Positions 48,701 through 55,696 of a stretch of DNA of 64,000 nucleotides are shown in pieces (within the stretch, counting starts at the first letter, position 1; each line of letters opens with the position of its first letter). The notes beneath the pieces were generated by a model, which did not search any database, was not told the DNA's origin, and saw only the letters and a list, made by a program, of their open reading frames with translations. The DNA lies in NCBI GenBank assembly GCA_021018815.1, contig JAITYX010000028.1:4357001-4421000 (forward strand). The letters run 5' to 3'. Made by a program: the position numbers and the translations under genes. The DNA comes from Talinum fruticosum. Lineage: Eukaryota > Streptophyta > Magnoliopsida > Caryophyllales > Talinaceae.

Positions 48701-51700
48701 CGGTCAATCCAACTGTGTAACTTTTTACCAATACGATCTTTCGTAAGTAGAAAAGGTTTTTCTTATACCTCCCAATTTTATTAGGGACACTCGAATACTT
48801 GTTGTGGGACAAGATCTCCTTAATATCGAGTTGGATATAAATTTCATTCCTCTCCATTTATGTTCCTTTAACTTATTATTAATTTTTATTGTTATAAATT
48901 AATTAACATAATAAAATTTAAAAAATAACTAATTATAAAAATAAAATTAATTAATATTCTTGCATAAAAAGAGGAGTATAACTTAATCAATGTGTAGGTT
49001 CTCCACCTACTTAGTAATTGAAATGTAGCTACCTAAACGCTAAAAGTTAATGCAAACGCTAGTTAAAACATTACCGTATCCGAACGCTAATTTAGTTGAT
49101 TAGTATTTTGATTTGGTCAAAACGCTAAAAGTTACTCCAAACTCGTTGCTTGAACAAGGCCTAAATGAGTAGCATCCTAGAAAGAATTAGCATAATTAGT
49201 TGTGGATATTTTTTCATAGATAAGAAGATAACTGAATAGTTACTTACACGTTAATTTGTTCGAGCATTCGATTCAATTTATTGCCGTTTGCTGAATTTTT
49301 TCAGTATTACAACTTAATGCAGGCGCTAGAAATTGCAACAATGGATAGGCTACTACAAATTCCTCAGGATTCAGTGCCTTGTAAAATTCGTGCAAAGCGT
49401 GGATGTGCCACTCATCCAAGAAGCATTGCTGAAAGGGTAACTAAATCTTCCCTCCATTTTTCTCAGCCTTTCCATTCTCTCTCTCTCTTTTTTTAAACAT
49501 GTACACTTATGTAGAAAAAATAAGAACTGATCTTAGTATGAAAGCAATCAAATCAATTACTATTTGGTAATTCACGAACAAATTTTCGAATCACGGACAC
49601 GCCAATCTAGTTAAACATCCAAGTTATGAATTCACTAATAAATACCAGTGTAGAGAGTACTTGGTGGCTACCAGAATCGTCGAAAATAATCACGACCCGT
49701 ACCAAATGACCCTAGCATGATAGTCTATCCATGAGAGAGAATGGAGAGAGGAATCAATTTCTTTGGAAAGAATCATGCCAATTGGGATACATCATAGAGA
49801 CCTCTAAGTATTTCTATTTAAGGAGAAGAAAAATAATCCATAATTAAATGACTGATTAAATATAATTGATTCCCTGAAATAACTTTTCTTATAACTGAAT
49901 TTATTTTTTGAACCAATTCGTTTGAATTTTTGCGGTTACAAAAGACTAGTCAACAAATTCTATGAAAAAATTTGTTTATATATATATATATATGTATGCC
50001 CATGCCTTGCTTTTGATGATTAATTCTTTTTATAAAATGGTTGTGTTTTTCAAAAATATTTTATTTATGAAAAAGTAATAAAATGTTAAGGATAAATAAT
50101 ATTTTAGAGTAACTTTTTCCTAATTTTTAAATATTAAAAAAATGAATAACCAACATAAAAAGTAAAATATCCAAAAAAATTTAACATATAGTAATATCAT
50201 GATTATCAAGTATATAAAATTAATTAGTAAGTCTTGTTTAGGGGTGGAGCGTTGAGCGGGTATGGGGCTGGGTATGGCTATACTTGTAGCTATACCTATT
50301 TTCGAAAATCATCCCTATACATATACTCATACCCAATGAGTTTTCAAAATCTATCCCCATACTAATACCCATCGAGTATTTCGGGTATATTGCGTATTAT
50401 TCGGATATGTATAAATATTAAATATCGATTTTATATTACCATAATTTGACATTAGTGATGAATAGTTACAAAAATCTCTTGTCTCCATTATAAATTCGTA
50501 ATTATATATTGATAACATAAATAAAATGATAAAACATATTTAAGTGGCCCAATGCTCATACGCTACCCAACAAATTTTATTTTTAAAAAAATATTCGAGT
50601 ATGGGTTCGGGTTCGAGGCGGGTAAACCCTATATCCGTACCCGCCCCATACCGAACCCGTTTAACCCGTACTCGCCCCATACCCAAAAATTTTAATTTTT
50701 TAATACCCATACCAAAAATCGGGGCGGATTCGGGACGGGTTGTTCAGGTCCGGATTATACTCCCATCCCTAGTCTTGTTTGAAACCTATCCTGAGATACA
50801 CTTTTTGTGGTAACCTTCAATAATTATTGGGTAATTGATGGTGCATTTTGAGTAACTATGCTAGAAATCACCATTAGATAAAATTATTAGTCATCATCAA
50901 ATTTTTTAAAAATATTAATCACCTTTATTGTATACATATATTCGTCCCATACCCAAACTCGCTTTCTTGCATAACCGCATCATACCCATTTTCACTCATG
51001 TTTGTCGCCTGGTCATGTTTTGCTCGGGATGGGTTTTGATCGGGTTTTTTTTGGATTCGAATTATGATTCTATCCATATGTGAGACTGTAGGCATAAATA
51101 GAGGGATATATATTGATAATCGACACGTGCCAGTATATGACTGGACCTGTAAGGATTGTACCTATGTTATAAAAATAATGTTAAAATTTATCAATGACTT
51201 AGCATGATCATAATAATACAAATCTGATTTTTTTAAACAAATAACTATGTTTTTTACTCGTAAGAGTTATTGTTTTAAAACTTTTATGTTATTTATTTTA
51301 TATTTGCAAGAAAAACAGAATACATGAAGAAATTGGTGAAATGTAAAAAGTAGGTTAAAAAGTCAATGCGACTCAAATCCCTTAACCCATACCAAAACAT
51401 AAAAAAGTAGAAAAATTAAATAGAGGGATATTTTATATTTATTTTATGTTTTTTACTCTCCCCCTCCTCTTTAGCCTCCATCTGCGCAGGGCCTTTCAGA
51501 TTGAAGTCAAACCATTGCACAATATAAACAACAAGACACCATAAAAAAACGACAACCAAAGGCGAGCACACAAGCAACAAACAAAAGGGCACAATGGGAA
51601 AGTCCACTCCCATTTCTATTACAGAGTAAATGATATATGTTGCTATGGGCAGAGAAATGAGGTCAAATGATAAAATTACACTGTTTTGTTTTGGTCACAA

Positions 51701-54700
51701 CTCCTTTTTATATAATTGATTGTTCAAATGATAATTTGAGCGACCTTGCATGTCTCTTGTATTTATTTGTTTCTAATGAGAAAAATTAATTCGTATGATG
51801 AAATGAATCATGTCGTCCGCTTTTGTTATCTCAATATACTGGAAAGAACAACAAAAATAAATGGGAAACTAGAGAATCTGAAGAGCTTGTATGATTTTCG
51901 AGTGATATTTTATTCTTCGTTAACTAGAGTAGTGCTATGGTTAGTTTGTTGTATCTTACTTCCCTCCTTTTCTTTTCCTTTTTTTTTGTCCTTCTGGGAT
52001 GACATGCTATATGATGTTGGTACTGAGTTGAGAAATAAAGCTGAGTGGTAAAATTATACTCTTTTTTTTGGTAACACTACGCCTTTTCAATTTATAGAAG
52101 ATTGTTTAAATGATATTTTTGGGTGACCTTGCACGTCTCTTATGTTTATTAGTCTTTAATGTGAAAAATTAATTTTTATGATGGAATAAATCACGTTGGC
52201 TGTTTTTGTTAAATAATATACAGGAAAGAAGAACCAGAATAAGTGGGAAACTAAAGAAACTTCAAGAGCTTGTTCCCAACATGGATAAGGTAATCAATAA
52301 TACTTTTAATGTCTTTATTTATTCTCATTATATTTAGATTGGATGAAATGATGGTGAGACAAAGATATGTATGTGAATGTATCATTTCCTTATATTTGGT
52401 TATATATTTATGATCGGCAAGGAAATAGTTGGAATTGATTTTTATGTCATACAAACTTCTTTGTCGATTTCAATATTCTTTACCTCGTGATGTCATGAAA
52501 GTGTATTGAAGAAGAAGAAAGATGAATCATAATTATCCATTTATTTGTTCAATATTTTCATGATGCAAGTATGTGCTAATATAAAGAATAAAACTTAAAC
52601 GTCTGAAATAAACGCCTTTAAAGTTCTCTAGTTCTGTAAGTGCATGAAAATGTTGTTGGAAATGGTTCTTTGTAATTGAATGAATTTGTACGTAACTATA
52701 TGTCTATTTCCTTATTCTTAGTGGTCTATGCATGAATACAATGTAATTAACTGTTTGGTCGTTTTCCTAATTTATTTGTTGCAGCAAACAAGCTATTCAG
52801 ACATGTTAGACTTGGCGGTGCAGCATATCAAAGGTCTCCAAGGTCAAATCCAGGTATATTATTTCTTTTTGATTGAAAACCCAGGTATACTATTAGAACG
52901 GAAAAGAGCTAAAGTGATTTGGATGAGTTCTTATTTTTTGGTGCAGAGATTTGGATGAGTTCTTAGCCAAATAAGTCTTTAAATTTTGAAGTTTATTAAG
53001 AAATGTTAGCTATTTTTCAATACCACTAAACTTATTAATCATCTTAAAATGTCAATGTAACCGGAAGTTGTCGGTTAAATATTAAAAAAGAGTTTTGATA
53101 GAGATTTTTGCCTTTTGGGTGACCTGAAGAAAAAAAAATCTTAAACTACTAAACTATTTTCTCTCTCTCTCTCTTAAGAGGCTCTCCTCTCCCTTCCAAG
53201 CTCTCTCTGAGGGACAATCTCTTTCTTCTTCTCTCCCACTGCTCCAACCTCCCCTCCAACCACCTCACTGGCGGCCTGCCGACCTCTGACTCCCTAAAAT
53301 TTGATCGTGGTGTTGAAGGAAATTGGTATTGGTAGAGAGAGGAAGATAGAGTGATTTGAAGAAAAAGGGTTGCCTCCAATCAAAATCCTTTCTTCCTCTC
53401 TCCTTAACCCCAAGATCGACAATTCCATCTTCAACAATAATAACAATTTAGTCTTCCATAACAAATAACAATTCCAATCTTCTCGACACCAACAATCCGT
53501 CTAACAATCTCCACAACAACAATAAATTGACGACAGTTCATTCATCCATCGCCCAAGCAACAACAATTCGTTCTTCTCCATCGGCTTATATATGTATGGA
53601 TTTGAACTATCTAAGATGACAGTTTAGGGCTCTTTTTAATCGAAATCATATAGTGAACAAAATGCACAATTCAATTTTGTAAGCTAGTGAAGGATTATAG
53701 GCTAAATTTTGATTTCACAAACCCTAATCTGAATGCAAAGAAAAGGAAAGCAAAGAAAAGGTCATAAGGCCCCTTCAATTTTTGGTTTCCTTTTCTTCTA
53801 TTTTTGTTTTATTTTCACATAAGTGCTCATAAATAATTCTAAACTAAATTAAAACCGGTGATGATCACTGGAAAATTCAAATAGTCCATACTAATACACA
53901 TTAAACAAGTTTATAGTGGCATGGAAAGGTAAGGCAAAAGTTTATGGCATTTTGTAATAAATTTTAAAGTTTAGTGGCATTTTTGGCTGAGAACTCAGAC
54001 TTGGTATATGAACTCAGAGTCCTATTTAGATGGAACATATATTCAGGATTTGTATTCAGGTTAACTCTAAGTCCATATCCATACCTTAGGAATCCCAATA
54101 AGACGGAATATATATCCGGAGGTATAACAGCCATATCCATGCCTACAGAAGATTTTGTTTAACGTACGACTAATAGTCTACGCATCGGAGGTCTTGACGC
54201 GTGCCTTGCCACCTCCATGCAATCAGCCTCAAAACTCCGACCTATTCTGGCTGGCTGTGTCCGATATAGAGATCGCTGCATGGACATTAACTTTTCATTT
54301 TTCCTAGCTAGCTATATCGTATTTATGGTGAAATGAGGATGAAGTTGGCTCATGGAGGCCAAGTCAAGGATAGGAGTGAGGATGCAAATGCTACTAGCTT
54401 CGCTTCAAGGAGAAGCATGGAGCCTAGAAATGCTTAGAGAAAGGGAATTAATTAGGTCAAATATGGAAGATAAACTTGCATGGCCTAATTAAGGAGTTAC
54501 CCTCAAAGAGTGCACAATTGAAGTGAAGAGGCGAAGGAAGTCATTTTTGTGAGGACATTGGTTTAAGTCTATTAATGGTGTGCTCATTAGGAAGGAAAGT
54601 CATTTTTTTTTTTTCTGAAAATTGATCCTTCAGTTTCTTATAAAATTACAAAGATAATGAGAAGAAAATAATTTCATGCCAACGGAAGAAAAGTAAATTT

Positions 54701-55042
54701 CTTCAAAATGAAATTGGGAGGTTTCTTTTGTAATGACAATGGTGGTATTTACGCTCATGTCCTCTAACGTACATTTCTGAAAATCCTTTTTTTAAAACTT
54801 ATATATGTAAAATTCTATGAAACATTAGGAAATTACAAAAAATAGTTCCCTTAAAAAGTAATTCTATGAAAAGTATTCTTTTCCCCAACACGCCCTAATA
54901 ACACAATATTATAGCGGTTCACATTATCACTATCTTATATGTTATGCCTAATTTACTAACACCAAATTTGCCTTGTTTGTAGAAACTTCATAAAGAACTC
55001 GAGAATTGCACATGTGGGTGCAAGCACAACATGCAGAATTAG
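19409..55042 (+). CDS. bHLH transcription factor, bHLH128/bHLH129-like (six exons, 35.6 kb)
   Basis: Exons 19409-19783, 44783-45181, 49323-49436, 52224-52289, 52785-52853 and 54983-55042, all joined in phase 0, give about 360 residues. The amino terminus is Ser/Gln/Asn-rich and then [16 protein letters not shown], the signature of this subfamily. LIRHSSSP follows near residue 112 and LGPQLSFSS in exon 2. The bHLH domain spans exons 3-5: [41 protein letters not shown], then [15 protein letters not shown]. The basic region keeps the DNA-contacting Glu of SIAER and the Arg residues, but has Arg where many bHLH proteins have His. The end ENCTCGCK is typical of the clade. Family members are nuclear dimers that bind E-boxes; relatives (FBH) regulate CONSTANS. 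The exact target here is unknown. The assignment to bHLH128/129 rests on remembered family sequence. Confidence 0.93.
20900..21070. mobile_element. hAT-type subterminal repeat relic
   Basis: TAGACCTGCAAACACTAACC resembles an hAT terminus. It is followed by repeats of AACCCGAACC-type words (AACCCAACCCGAAAACC, CCGACCCGAACCCG). No matching second end or target duplication was found, so it is a truncated copy. Confidence 0.45.
21412..22477. mobile_element. Non-autonomous hAT element, 1066 bp, with perfect 8-bp TSD
   Basis: Ends TAGGGGTGTGCG and TTTGCACACCCCTA form inverted termini. The flanks ATCATATC at 21404-21411 and 22478-22485 are identical. Both arms are filled with CGGTTCGGTTAACCG-type subterminal repeats. 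The middle holds a CT-rich tract with two imperfect tandem copies (21720-21790 and 21785-21910) around CGGCGTTTGTGGTGGTCCC. No transposase. Confidence 0.95.
22486..24180. other. Intron 1 stretch without recognised features
   Basis: AT-rich. Short open frames here have no recognisable domain. Confidence 0.4.
24190..24340. repeat. Tandem duplication, about 73 bp, two units
   Basis: Both units share TATATTATGAATTT, GGAGTTCTCA, AAACAAACCAA and AAGAACATTTCTTA in order, with small differences. Confidence 0.85.
24680..25120. mobile_element. Degenerate MITE, same family as 49030-49170 and related to 35964-36362
   Basis: It begins near CCTGTTTGGTAAAATAAGTTG and ends with TTACTCCAAACGCTGTTG. The right part (AAACGCTA, TTAGTTGATTAGTGTTTTGA-like) matches the fragment in intron 2. 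No clean target duplication. Confidence 0.5.
25913..26043. repeat. Tandem units at the left edge of Copia element 1
   Basis: Three units of CTATATATAAGTATATA...AAATTAACAAG occur. The first two bracket a partial copy of the LTR start (GATCAAACAACAATGATG). This points to duplication after insertion and explains why no target duplication can be read. Confidence 0.75.
26037..26230 (-). repeat. Copia 1 LTR (3' LTR of the element)
   Basis: Direct repeat of 29001-29193, sharing AACAAGATCAAACAACAATG, ACAAAAACAATGGAGACAAA and GGACCTAAGGTTTTAGGAAA. Confidence 0.9.
26379..28700 (-). pseudogene. Copia 1 gag-protease-integrase polyprotein relic
   Basis: Minus strand, in order: gag with [19 protein letters not shown] (28510-28208); CCHC knuckle [15 protein letters not shown] and protease [13 protein letters not shown] (28198-27620), where His-Thr-Gly replaces the usual Asp-Thr-Gly; gag-pre-integrase [10 protein letters not shown] with CDICYRAKQ (27613-27290); a broken integrase core with [10 protein letters not shown] (about 27010); [13 protein letters not shown] and [13 protein letters not shown] (26889-26490). 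The frame is then lost before the LTR. Frameshifts and stops are frequent. A 19-bp stretch encoding YEVLYGP is tandemly duplicated at 26832-26870. Confidence 0.88.
28984..29000 (-). other. Copia 1 primer-binding site
   Basis: The minus strand reads TGGTATCAGAGCCATGG directly beside the LTR, matching the 3' end of initiator methionine tRNA. Confidence 0.85.
29001..29193 (-). repeat. Copia 1 LTR (5' LTR of the element)
   Basis: Direct repeat of 26037-26230. It directly adjoins the primer-binding site complement at 28984-29000. Confidence 0.9.
29430..29590. mobile_element. hAT-type terminal relic
   Basis: AGGGCTTGGCAACAGGCGGG and GGTCAGGCCCGCCC resemble the TAGGGNTGGCAA-type hAT terminus followed by GGGTC/GGCCCG repeats. 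There is no opposite end. Confidence 0.4.
29746..29955 (-). repeat. Copia 2 left LTR, truncated
   Basis: Matches the first about 210 bases of the right LTR (from 31372), including CTCAAGATGCCAAACGGCTA, then switches abruptly to integrase-side coding sequence. Confidence 0.85.
29985..31347 (-). pseudogene. Copia 2 protease-integrase polyprotein relic
   Basis: 31347-30847: a spacer, [20 protein letters not shown] (protease Asp-Ser-Gly site) and [14 protein letters not shown]. 30949-30656: gag-pre-integrase [11 protein letters not shown] and CDVCSRAKQ. 30765-30136: integrase core with [29 protein letters not shown] and [14 protein letters not shown], then [19 protein letters not shown] and [12 protein letters not shown]. 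The coding ends at [13 protein letters not shown] and a short tail next to the LTR. The integrase acidic residues look preserved. Gag and reverse transcriptase are absent. Confidence 0.88.
31372..31700 (-). repeat. Copia 2 right LTR
   Basis: It shares GATAATAGATTTGAGATAAT and the repeated CTAATCCTAGTAA units with the left copy and extends further. It holds about four imperfect copies of a 40-bp unit (AGGATGACCACTTCTAATAT). Confidence 0.8.
31710..32600. other. Intron 1 stretch without recognised features
   Basis: AT-rich. No domain or repeat was identified between Copia 2 and the hAT transposase relic. It may contain the 3' part of that hAT element. Confidence 0.35.
32640..34260 (-). pseudogene. 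hAT transposase relic (RICESLEEPER/ZBED type)
   Basis: Minus strand. A BED zinc-finger half reads [19 protein letters not shown] (34083-34020). A catalytic-region piece around [15 protein letters not shown] and [10 protein letters not shown] lies near 33760-33630. A DUF4413-like segment, [20 protein letters not shown] (about 33165-33105), is followed by the carboxy-terminal hAT dimerisation region, ending [20 protein letters not shown] (about 32790-32720). Blocks are in the family order but in several frames with stops. In active elements this enzyme would mobilise hAT ends. The element's own termini were not found. It is antisense to the bHLH gene. Confidence 0.75.
34270..35390. other. Intron 1 stretch without recognised features
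   Basis: AT-rich. The open frame at 34441-34665 has no recognisable domain. It may be the 5' flank of the hAT transposase relic. Confidence 0.35.
35401..35521. repeat. 60-bp tandem duplication, two nearly identical units
   Basis: Units 35401-35460 and 35461-35521 differ by one substitution and one inserted T. Each starts GAGAAATTTAAGAAAGTTAA. Confidence 0.95.
35964..36362. mobile_element. PIF/Harbinger-like MITE, 399 bp
   Basis: Termini GGGCATGTTCGATA and TATCGAATATACCC form an imperfect inverted repeat. The flanks TTA at 35961-35963 and 36363-36365 match the 3-bp TWA target preference of the superfamily. It contains repeated AGTGGTTAGT words. Assignment between superfamilies is tentative. 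Confidence 0.7.
36600..37320. mobile_element. hAT-like relic, left of the Harbinger-like insertion
   Basis: The stretch at 37030-37135 is rich in GGTCCCG, GGTACTCGGTCCGG and GGAACCGGGTACCCG words, like the subterminal arms of the other hAT copies here. The matching arm is at 38370-38495. The Harbinger-like element at 37324-38237 appears to have inserted between the two arms. Confidence 0.45.
37324..38237. mobile_element. PIF/Harbinger-like element, 914 bp, with captured GC-rich core
   Basis: The left end GGGGTGTTTGGTTGGGG and right end GGTGAACCAAACAACCCC are inverted. The TAA target duplication lies at 37321-37323 and 38238-38240. The arms repeat ATTTGATACCTTTAG / CATTCCATTCC words. The centre (37560-37990) is GC-rich with repeated GAAGAACRTTRG words, unlike the arms, and may be captured host sequence. 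Confidence 0.8.
38299..38352. repeat. (AT)n microsatellite
   Basis: About 27 AT dinucleotides in an uninterrupted run. Confidence 0.97.
38370..38495. mobile_element. hAT-like relic, right arm
   Basis: GGTACCTAGGTCCGAGTCC, CCCGAGTCCCGGACCCGAGT and a terminal CTACTCATCCTTAG-like end resemble the right end of the hAT family seen elsewhere in the window. Confidence 0.45.
38500..39370. other. Intron 1 stretch without recognised features
   Basis: AT-rich; nothing identified. Confidence 0.35.
39456..39893 (-). pseudogene. ABCG half-transporter gene fragment
   Basis: Minus strand. The first piece (39893-39645) reads [13 protein letters not shown], then [20 protein letters not shown] and [11 protein letters not shown]. 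This is the start of the nucleotide-binding domain of plant ABCG/WBC transporters, with the Walker A region altered (GGSGMST where GGSGKST or ASGSGKST is usual). The second piece (39641-39456) reads [20 protein letters not shown] and RG, which in intact proteins lies about 65-80 residues further on, just before the ABC signature. That signature is then scrambled by a frameshift. No exon borders or membrane segments are present. It is a captured or retroposed fragment with no expected function. It is GC-richer than its surroundings and antisense to the bHLH gene. Confidence 0.8.
40301..40515. repeat. CT-rich tandem repeat, three units of about 70-80 bp
   Basis: TCTCCTCTAGGTCCTCT recurs at 40301, 40385 and 40452, each followed by CTCTC, a GATCCTCCAT- or AATCTTCCAT-like word and CTTTCTCAAACAATTTT variants. 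Confidence 0.85.
41023..42172. mobile_element. Nested MULE-like element, 1150 bp
   Basis: Termini CAAAAATTACGCA and TGCGTAATTTTTG are inverted. The homology continues inward for about 100 bp (GGTACC, AACTATTTTAAA and TTAGGTACC words). The flanks GAGTTGTGGA (41013-41022) and GAGTTATGGA (42173-42182) form a 10-bp target duplication with one mismatch. No transposase. It lies inside the outer element's interior. Confidence 0.82.
42670..42738. repeat. (TTA)n microsatellite
   Basis: About 23 uninterrupted TTA units. Confidence 0.97.
43224..43322 (+). promoter_or_regulatory. Two G-box (CACGTG) motifs in intron 1
   Basis: CACGTG occurs at 43224-43229 and 43317-43322, about 1.5 kb upstream of exon 2, in one of the few GC-balanced, non-repeat patches of the intron. 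bHLH proteins bind this hexamer. Function is unproven. Confidence 0.3.
43525..43930. mobile_element. Possible Harbinger-like MITE
   Basis: The left part GAGTGTTTGGTACCATAAAA and the right part CAACCAAACACACTTTGA are roughly inverted around a CT-rich centre. No clear target duplication. Confidence 0.35.
44783..45181 (+). CDS. bHLH gene exon 2
   Basis: It encodes ...[17 protein letters not shown], then [35 protein letters not shown] and [13 protein letters not shown]. The donor is CAG|GTAATT. The start is uncertain. Tandem acceptors GTAG|CAG|GCA (exon from 44780 or 44783) keep phase 0 with the 19783 donor. A better-looking acceptor (GTGCCAG, exon from 44820, branch-like CTAAC upstream) needs the 19790 donor. 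Confidence 0.85.
45812..45847. repeat. Compound (AC)n-(AT)n microsatellite
   Basis: Seven AC units, a short break, then about eleven AT units. Confidence 0.9.
46406..48857 (-). pseudogene. LINE (L1-type) ORF2 3' part: RT end, zf-RVT, RNase H
   Basis: Minus strand, from 48857 downward. Reverse-transcriptase carboxy part: [32 protein letters not shown] and [28 protein letters not shown]. Then, across the hAT insertion, [15 protein letters not shown] zf-RVT domain lies at 47264-46900 ([19 protein letters not shown]). A plant-type RNase H follows at 46830-46406 ([38 protein letters not shown]). The catalytic RT core and ORF1 are missing, as is usual for a 5'-truncated LINE. Several frameshifts are present. 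It is antisense to the bHLH gene. Confidence 0.85.
47759..48369. mobile_element. Non-autonomous hAT element, 611 bp, inside the LINE
   Basis: Termini TAGCGATGGAAGTGGGTC and GACCCATTGCCATCCCTA are inverted. The flanks GTCATGGG at 47751-47758 and 48370-48377 are identical 8-bp duplications. The arms carry GACCCGACCC / GGGTCCGGGTC repeats and the centre is AT-rich. The LINE reading continues on both sides, which confirms the insertion. Confidence 0.96.
49030..49170. mobile_element. MITE fragment, same family as 24680-25120
   Basis: It shares AAACGCTA, TTAGTTGATTAGTRTTTTGA, AAAAGTTACTCCAAAC and a TTGAACAAGGCC-like end. Only the right portion is present. Confidence 0.5.
49323..49436 (+). CDS. bHLH gene exon 3 (basic region)
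   Basis: 38 codons between AATGCAG and [23 protein letters not shown], then [16 protein letters not shown] and SIAER. Both borders are canonical and in phase 0. This exon carries most of the DNA-contacting basic region. Confidence 0.95.
50239..50771. mobile_element. Non-autonomous hAT element, 533 bp, with perfect 8-bp TSD
   Basis: The left end TAGGGGTGGAGCG and right end ACTCCCATCCCTA are inverted. The flanks GTCTTGTT at 50231-50238 and 50772-50779 are identical. The arms carry GGGTATGGGG / CCCCATACCC repeats, distinct in sequence from the other hAT copies here but of the same design. Confidence 0.96.
50935..51080. mobile_element. hAT arm relic
   Basis: CCCATACCCAAACTCGC, GCTCGGGATGGGTTTTGATC and ATTCTATCCATATG resemble the right arm of the 50239-50771 element. 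There is no second terminus. Confidence 0.4.
51645..51905 (+). pseudogene. Decayed tandem duplicate of bHLH exon 4 with its intron flank
   Basis: 51645-51905 aligns with 52025-52285. The shared intron part is GGTCACAAC / GGTAACAC, GACCTTGCATGTCTCTT and AAAAATTAATTCGTATGATG. The exon part is GGAAAGAACAACAAAAATAA against the real GGAAAGAAGAACCAGAATAA, then GGGAAACTAGAGAATCTGAA. The acceptor ATATACAG has become ATATACTG and the end of the exon has diverged, so this copy should not be spliced in. The offset is about 380 bp. Confidence 0.85.
52224..52289 (+). CDS. bHLH gene exon 4 (helix 1)
   Basis: 22 codons between ATATACAG and [24 protein letters not shown] and NMDK. It completes the basic region and helix 1. 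A decayed tandem copy of this exon lies about 380 bp upstream. Confidence 0.95.
52290..52784 (+). other. Intron 4 of the bHLH gene
   Basis: 495 bp, GT to AG, AT-rich, no insertion recognised. Confidence 0.95.
52785..52853 (+). CDS. bHLH gene exon 5 (helix 2)
   Basis: 23 codons between TTGTTGCAG and [26 protein letters not shown] and QIQ. This is the dimerisation helix 2. Confidence 0.95.
52854..54982 (+). other. Intron 5 of the bHLH gene (2.1 kb)
   Basis: GT at 52854 and AG at 54981-54982. It contains a MULE-like element at 52957-53996. 53997-54982 has no recognised feature. Confidence 0.93.
52957..53996. mobile_element. Small MULE-like element, 1.04 kb, CT-rich core
   Basis: The left GAGTTCTTAGCCAAA and right TTTGGCTGAGAACTC are inverted, with weaker homology for about 100 bp inward. 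The flanks AGATTTGGAT and AGACTTGGTA are a possible but poor 10-bp duplication (7/10). The core at 53150-53600 is CT-rich and then CAACAA-rich, unlike the AT-rich arms. No transposase. Confidence 0.55.
54983..55042 (+). CDS. bHLH gene exon 6 (terminal)
   Basis: After [29 protein letters not shown] and a TAG stop at 55040-55042. The ENCTCGCK ending is conserved in the subfamily. No clear AATAAA follows within 300 bases. Confidence 0.92.
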   Translation, partial: KLHKELENCTCGCKHNMQN

Positions 55043-55690
55043 AGAATTCTTGGCAAGGCTGCTCTTAATTGAAGGAAGTTTGATAATTAAAATAACCGAA
55101 GAGACTCCATATGTTCACACTAATGGAACATTTGGTAAGGTGTAATGCAATGCAATTGAATGAGGCTGGTAGTAGGATTTTTGTCAATTTTCTTCTATTT
55201 ATTACGTTATAGTGCATTGCATTGTGCCTTACAGGAAAAAAACATAACTCAAATCAAATAGATTATTTTGTTGTACATAGAAATGACGGTGAGAGGTCTC
55301 ACTAGTTAGGTAATTTAAGCTTGCTATAATTGTTGAATTTTCTGGTCCTTCATTTAGTTTTATTGGGTTGTTATTTCTTCCTTTTTTTCTTGTCGGACCT
55401 TTTCCTTCTTTTTGTTTTGATTTCGACGTCATTGTTTATGAATTCCTTTACGTGTTTTGTATGAATTAATTCCACTACTTCCTCTAGAAGAAATTTATTC
55501 CATCTTATTTGAATCTCAATCGCAATGCAGCACAAAATTTAGTTGCCGTACTCAAGTTTCTTTCTAATTTAGTTCATATTCTCTAATCCTTATTAATGCA
55601 AACTATTAGCTCTACATTAAGTTATGTTGTCTTGGTTTTTATTTCTAAGAGATTTCGTTCCCCCCCTTTGGGAGGAATTAATTCTCATTC
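55043..55690 (+). other. Downstream flank and presumed 3' UTR of the bHLH gene
   Basis: AT-rich with no gene. The sequence around 55140-55220 holds TGCAATGCAATTGAATG and a rough inverse ATAGTGCATTGCATTG, so a small foldback may be present. No clear polyadenylation signal was identified. Confidence 0.4.
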
Positions 55691-55696
55691 CCTCAT

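Larger units (their letters stand above)
45182..49322 (+). other. Intron 2 of the bHLH gene (4.1 kb)
   Basis: GT at 45182 and AG at 49321-49322. It holds a LINE relic interrupted by an hAT. 45182-46400 has no gene, only an AC/AT microsatellite (45812-45847) and a short inverted repeat at about 45855-45935. Confidence 0.92.
49437..52223 (+). other. Intron 3 of the bHLH gene (2.8 kb)
   Basis: GT at 49437 and AG at 52222-52223. It holds an hAT element, an hAT relic and a decayed duplicate of exon 4. 49440-50230 and 51080-51640 show nothing else. Confidence 0.93.

Noticed and set aside
51416..51613. Hydrophobic minus-strand frame in intron 3.
   Set aside because: Short, no homology recognised, no conserved context. 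Probably chance.
52224..52235. Glu-Arg-Arg at the exon 4 start, where many FBH proteins have Val-Arg-Arg, considered as a mutation in the basic region.
   Set aside because: As far as I recall, the bHLH128/129 subclade normally reads [19 protein letters not shown], so this is a clade feature, not damage.
53149..53379. Arg/Glu-rich minus-strand frame in intron 5.
   Set aside because: Product of a CT-rich tract. No recognisable domain and no splice context.
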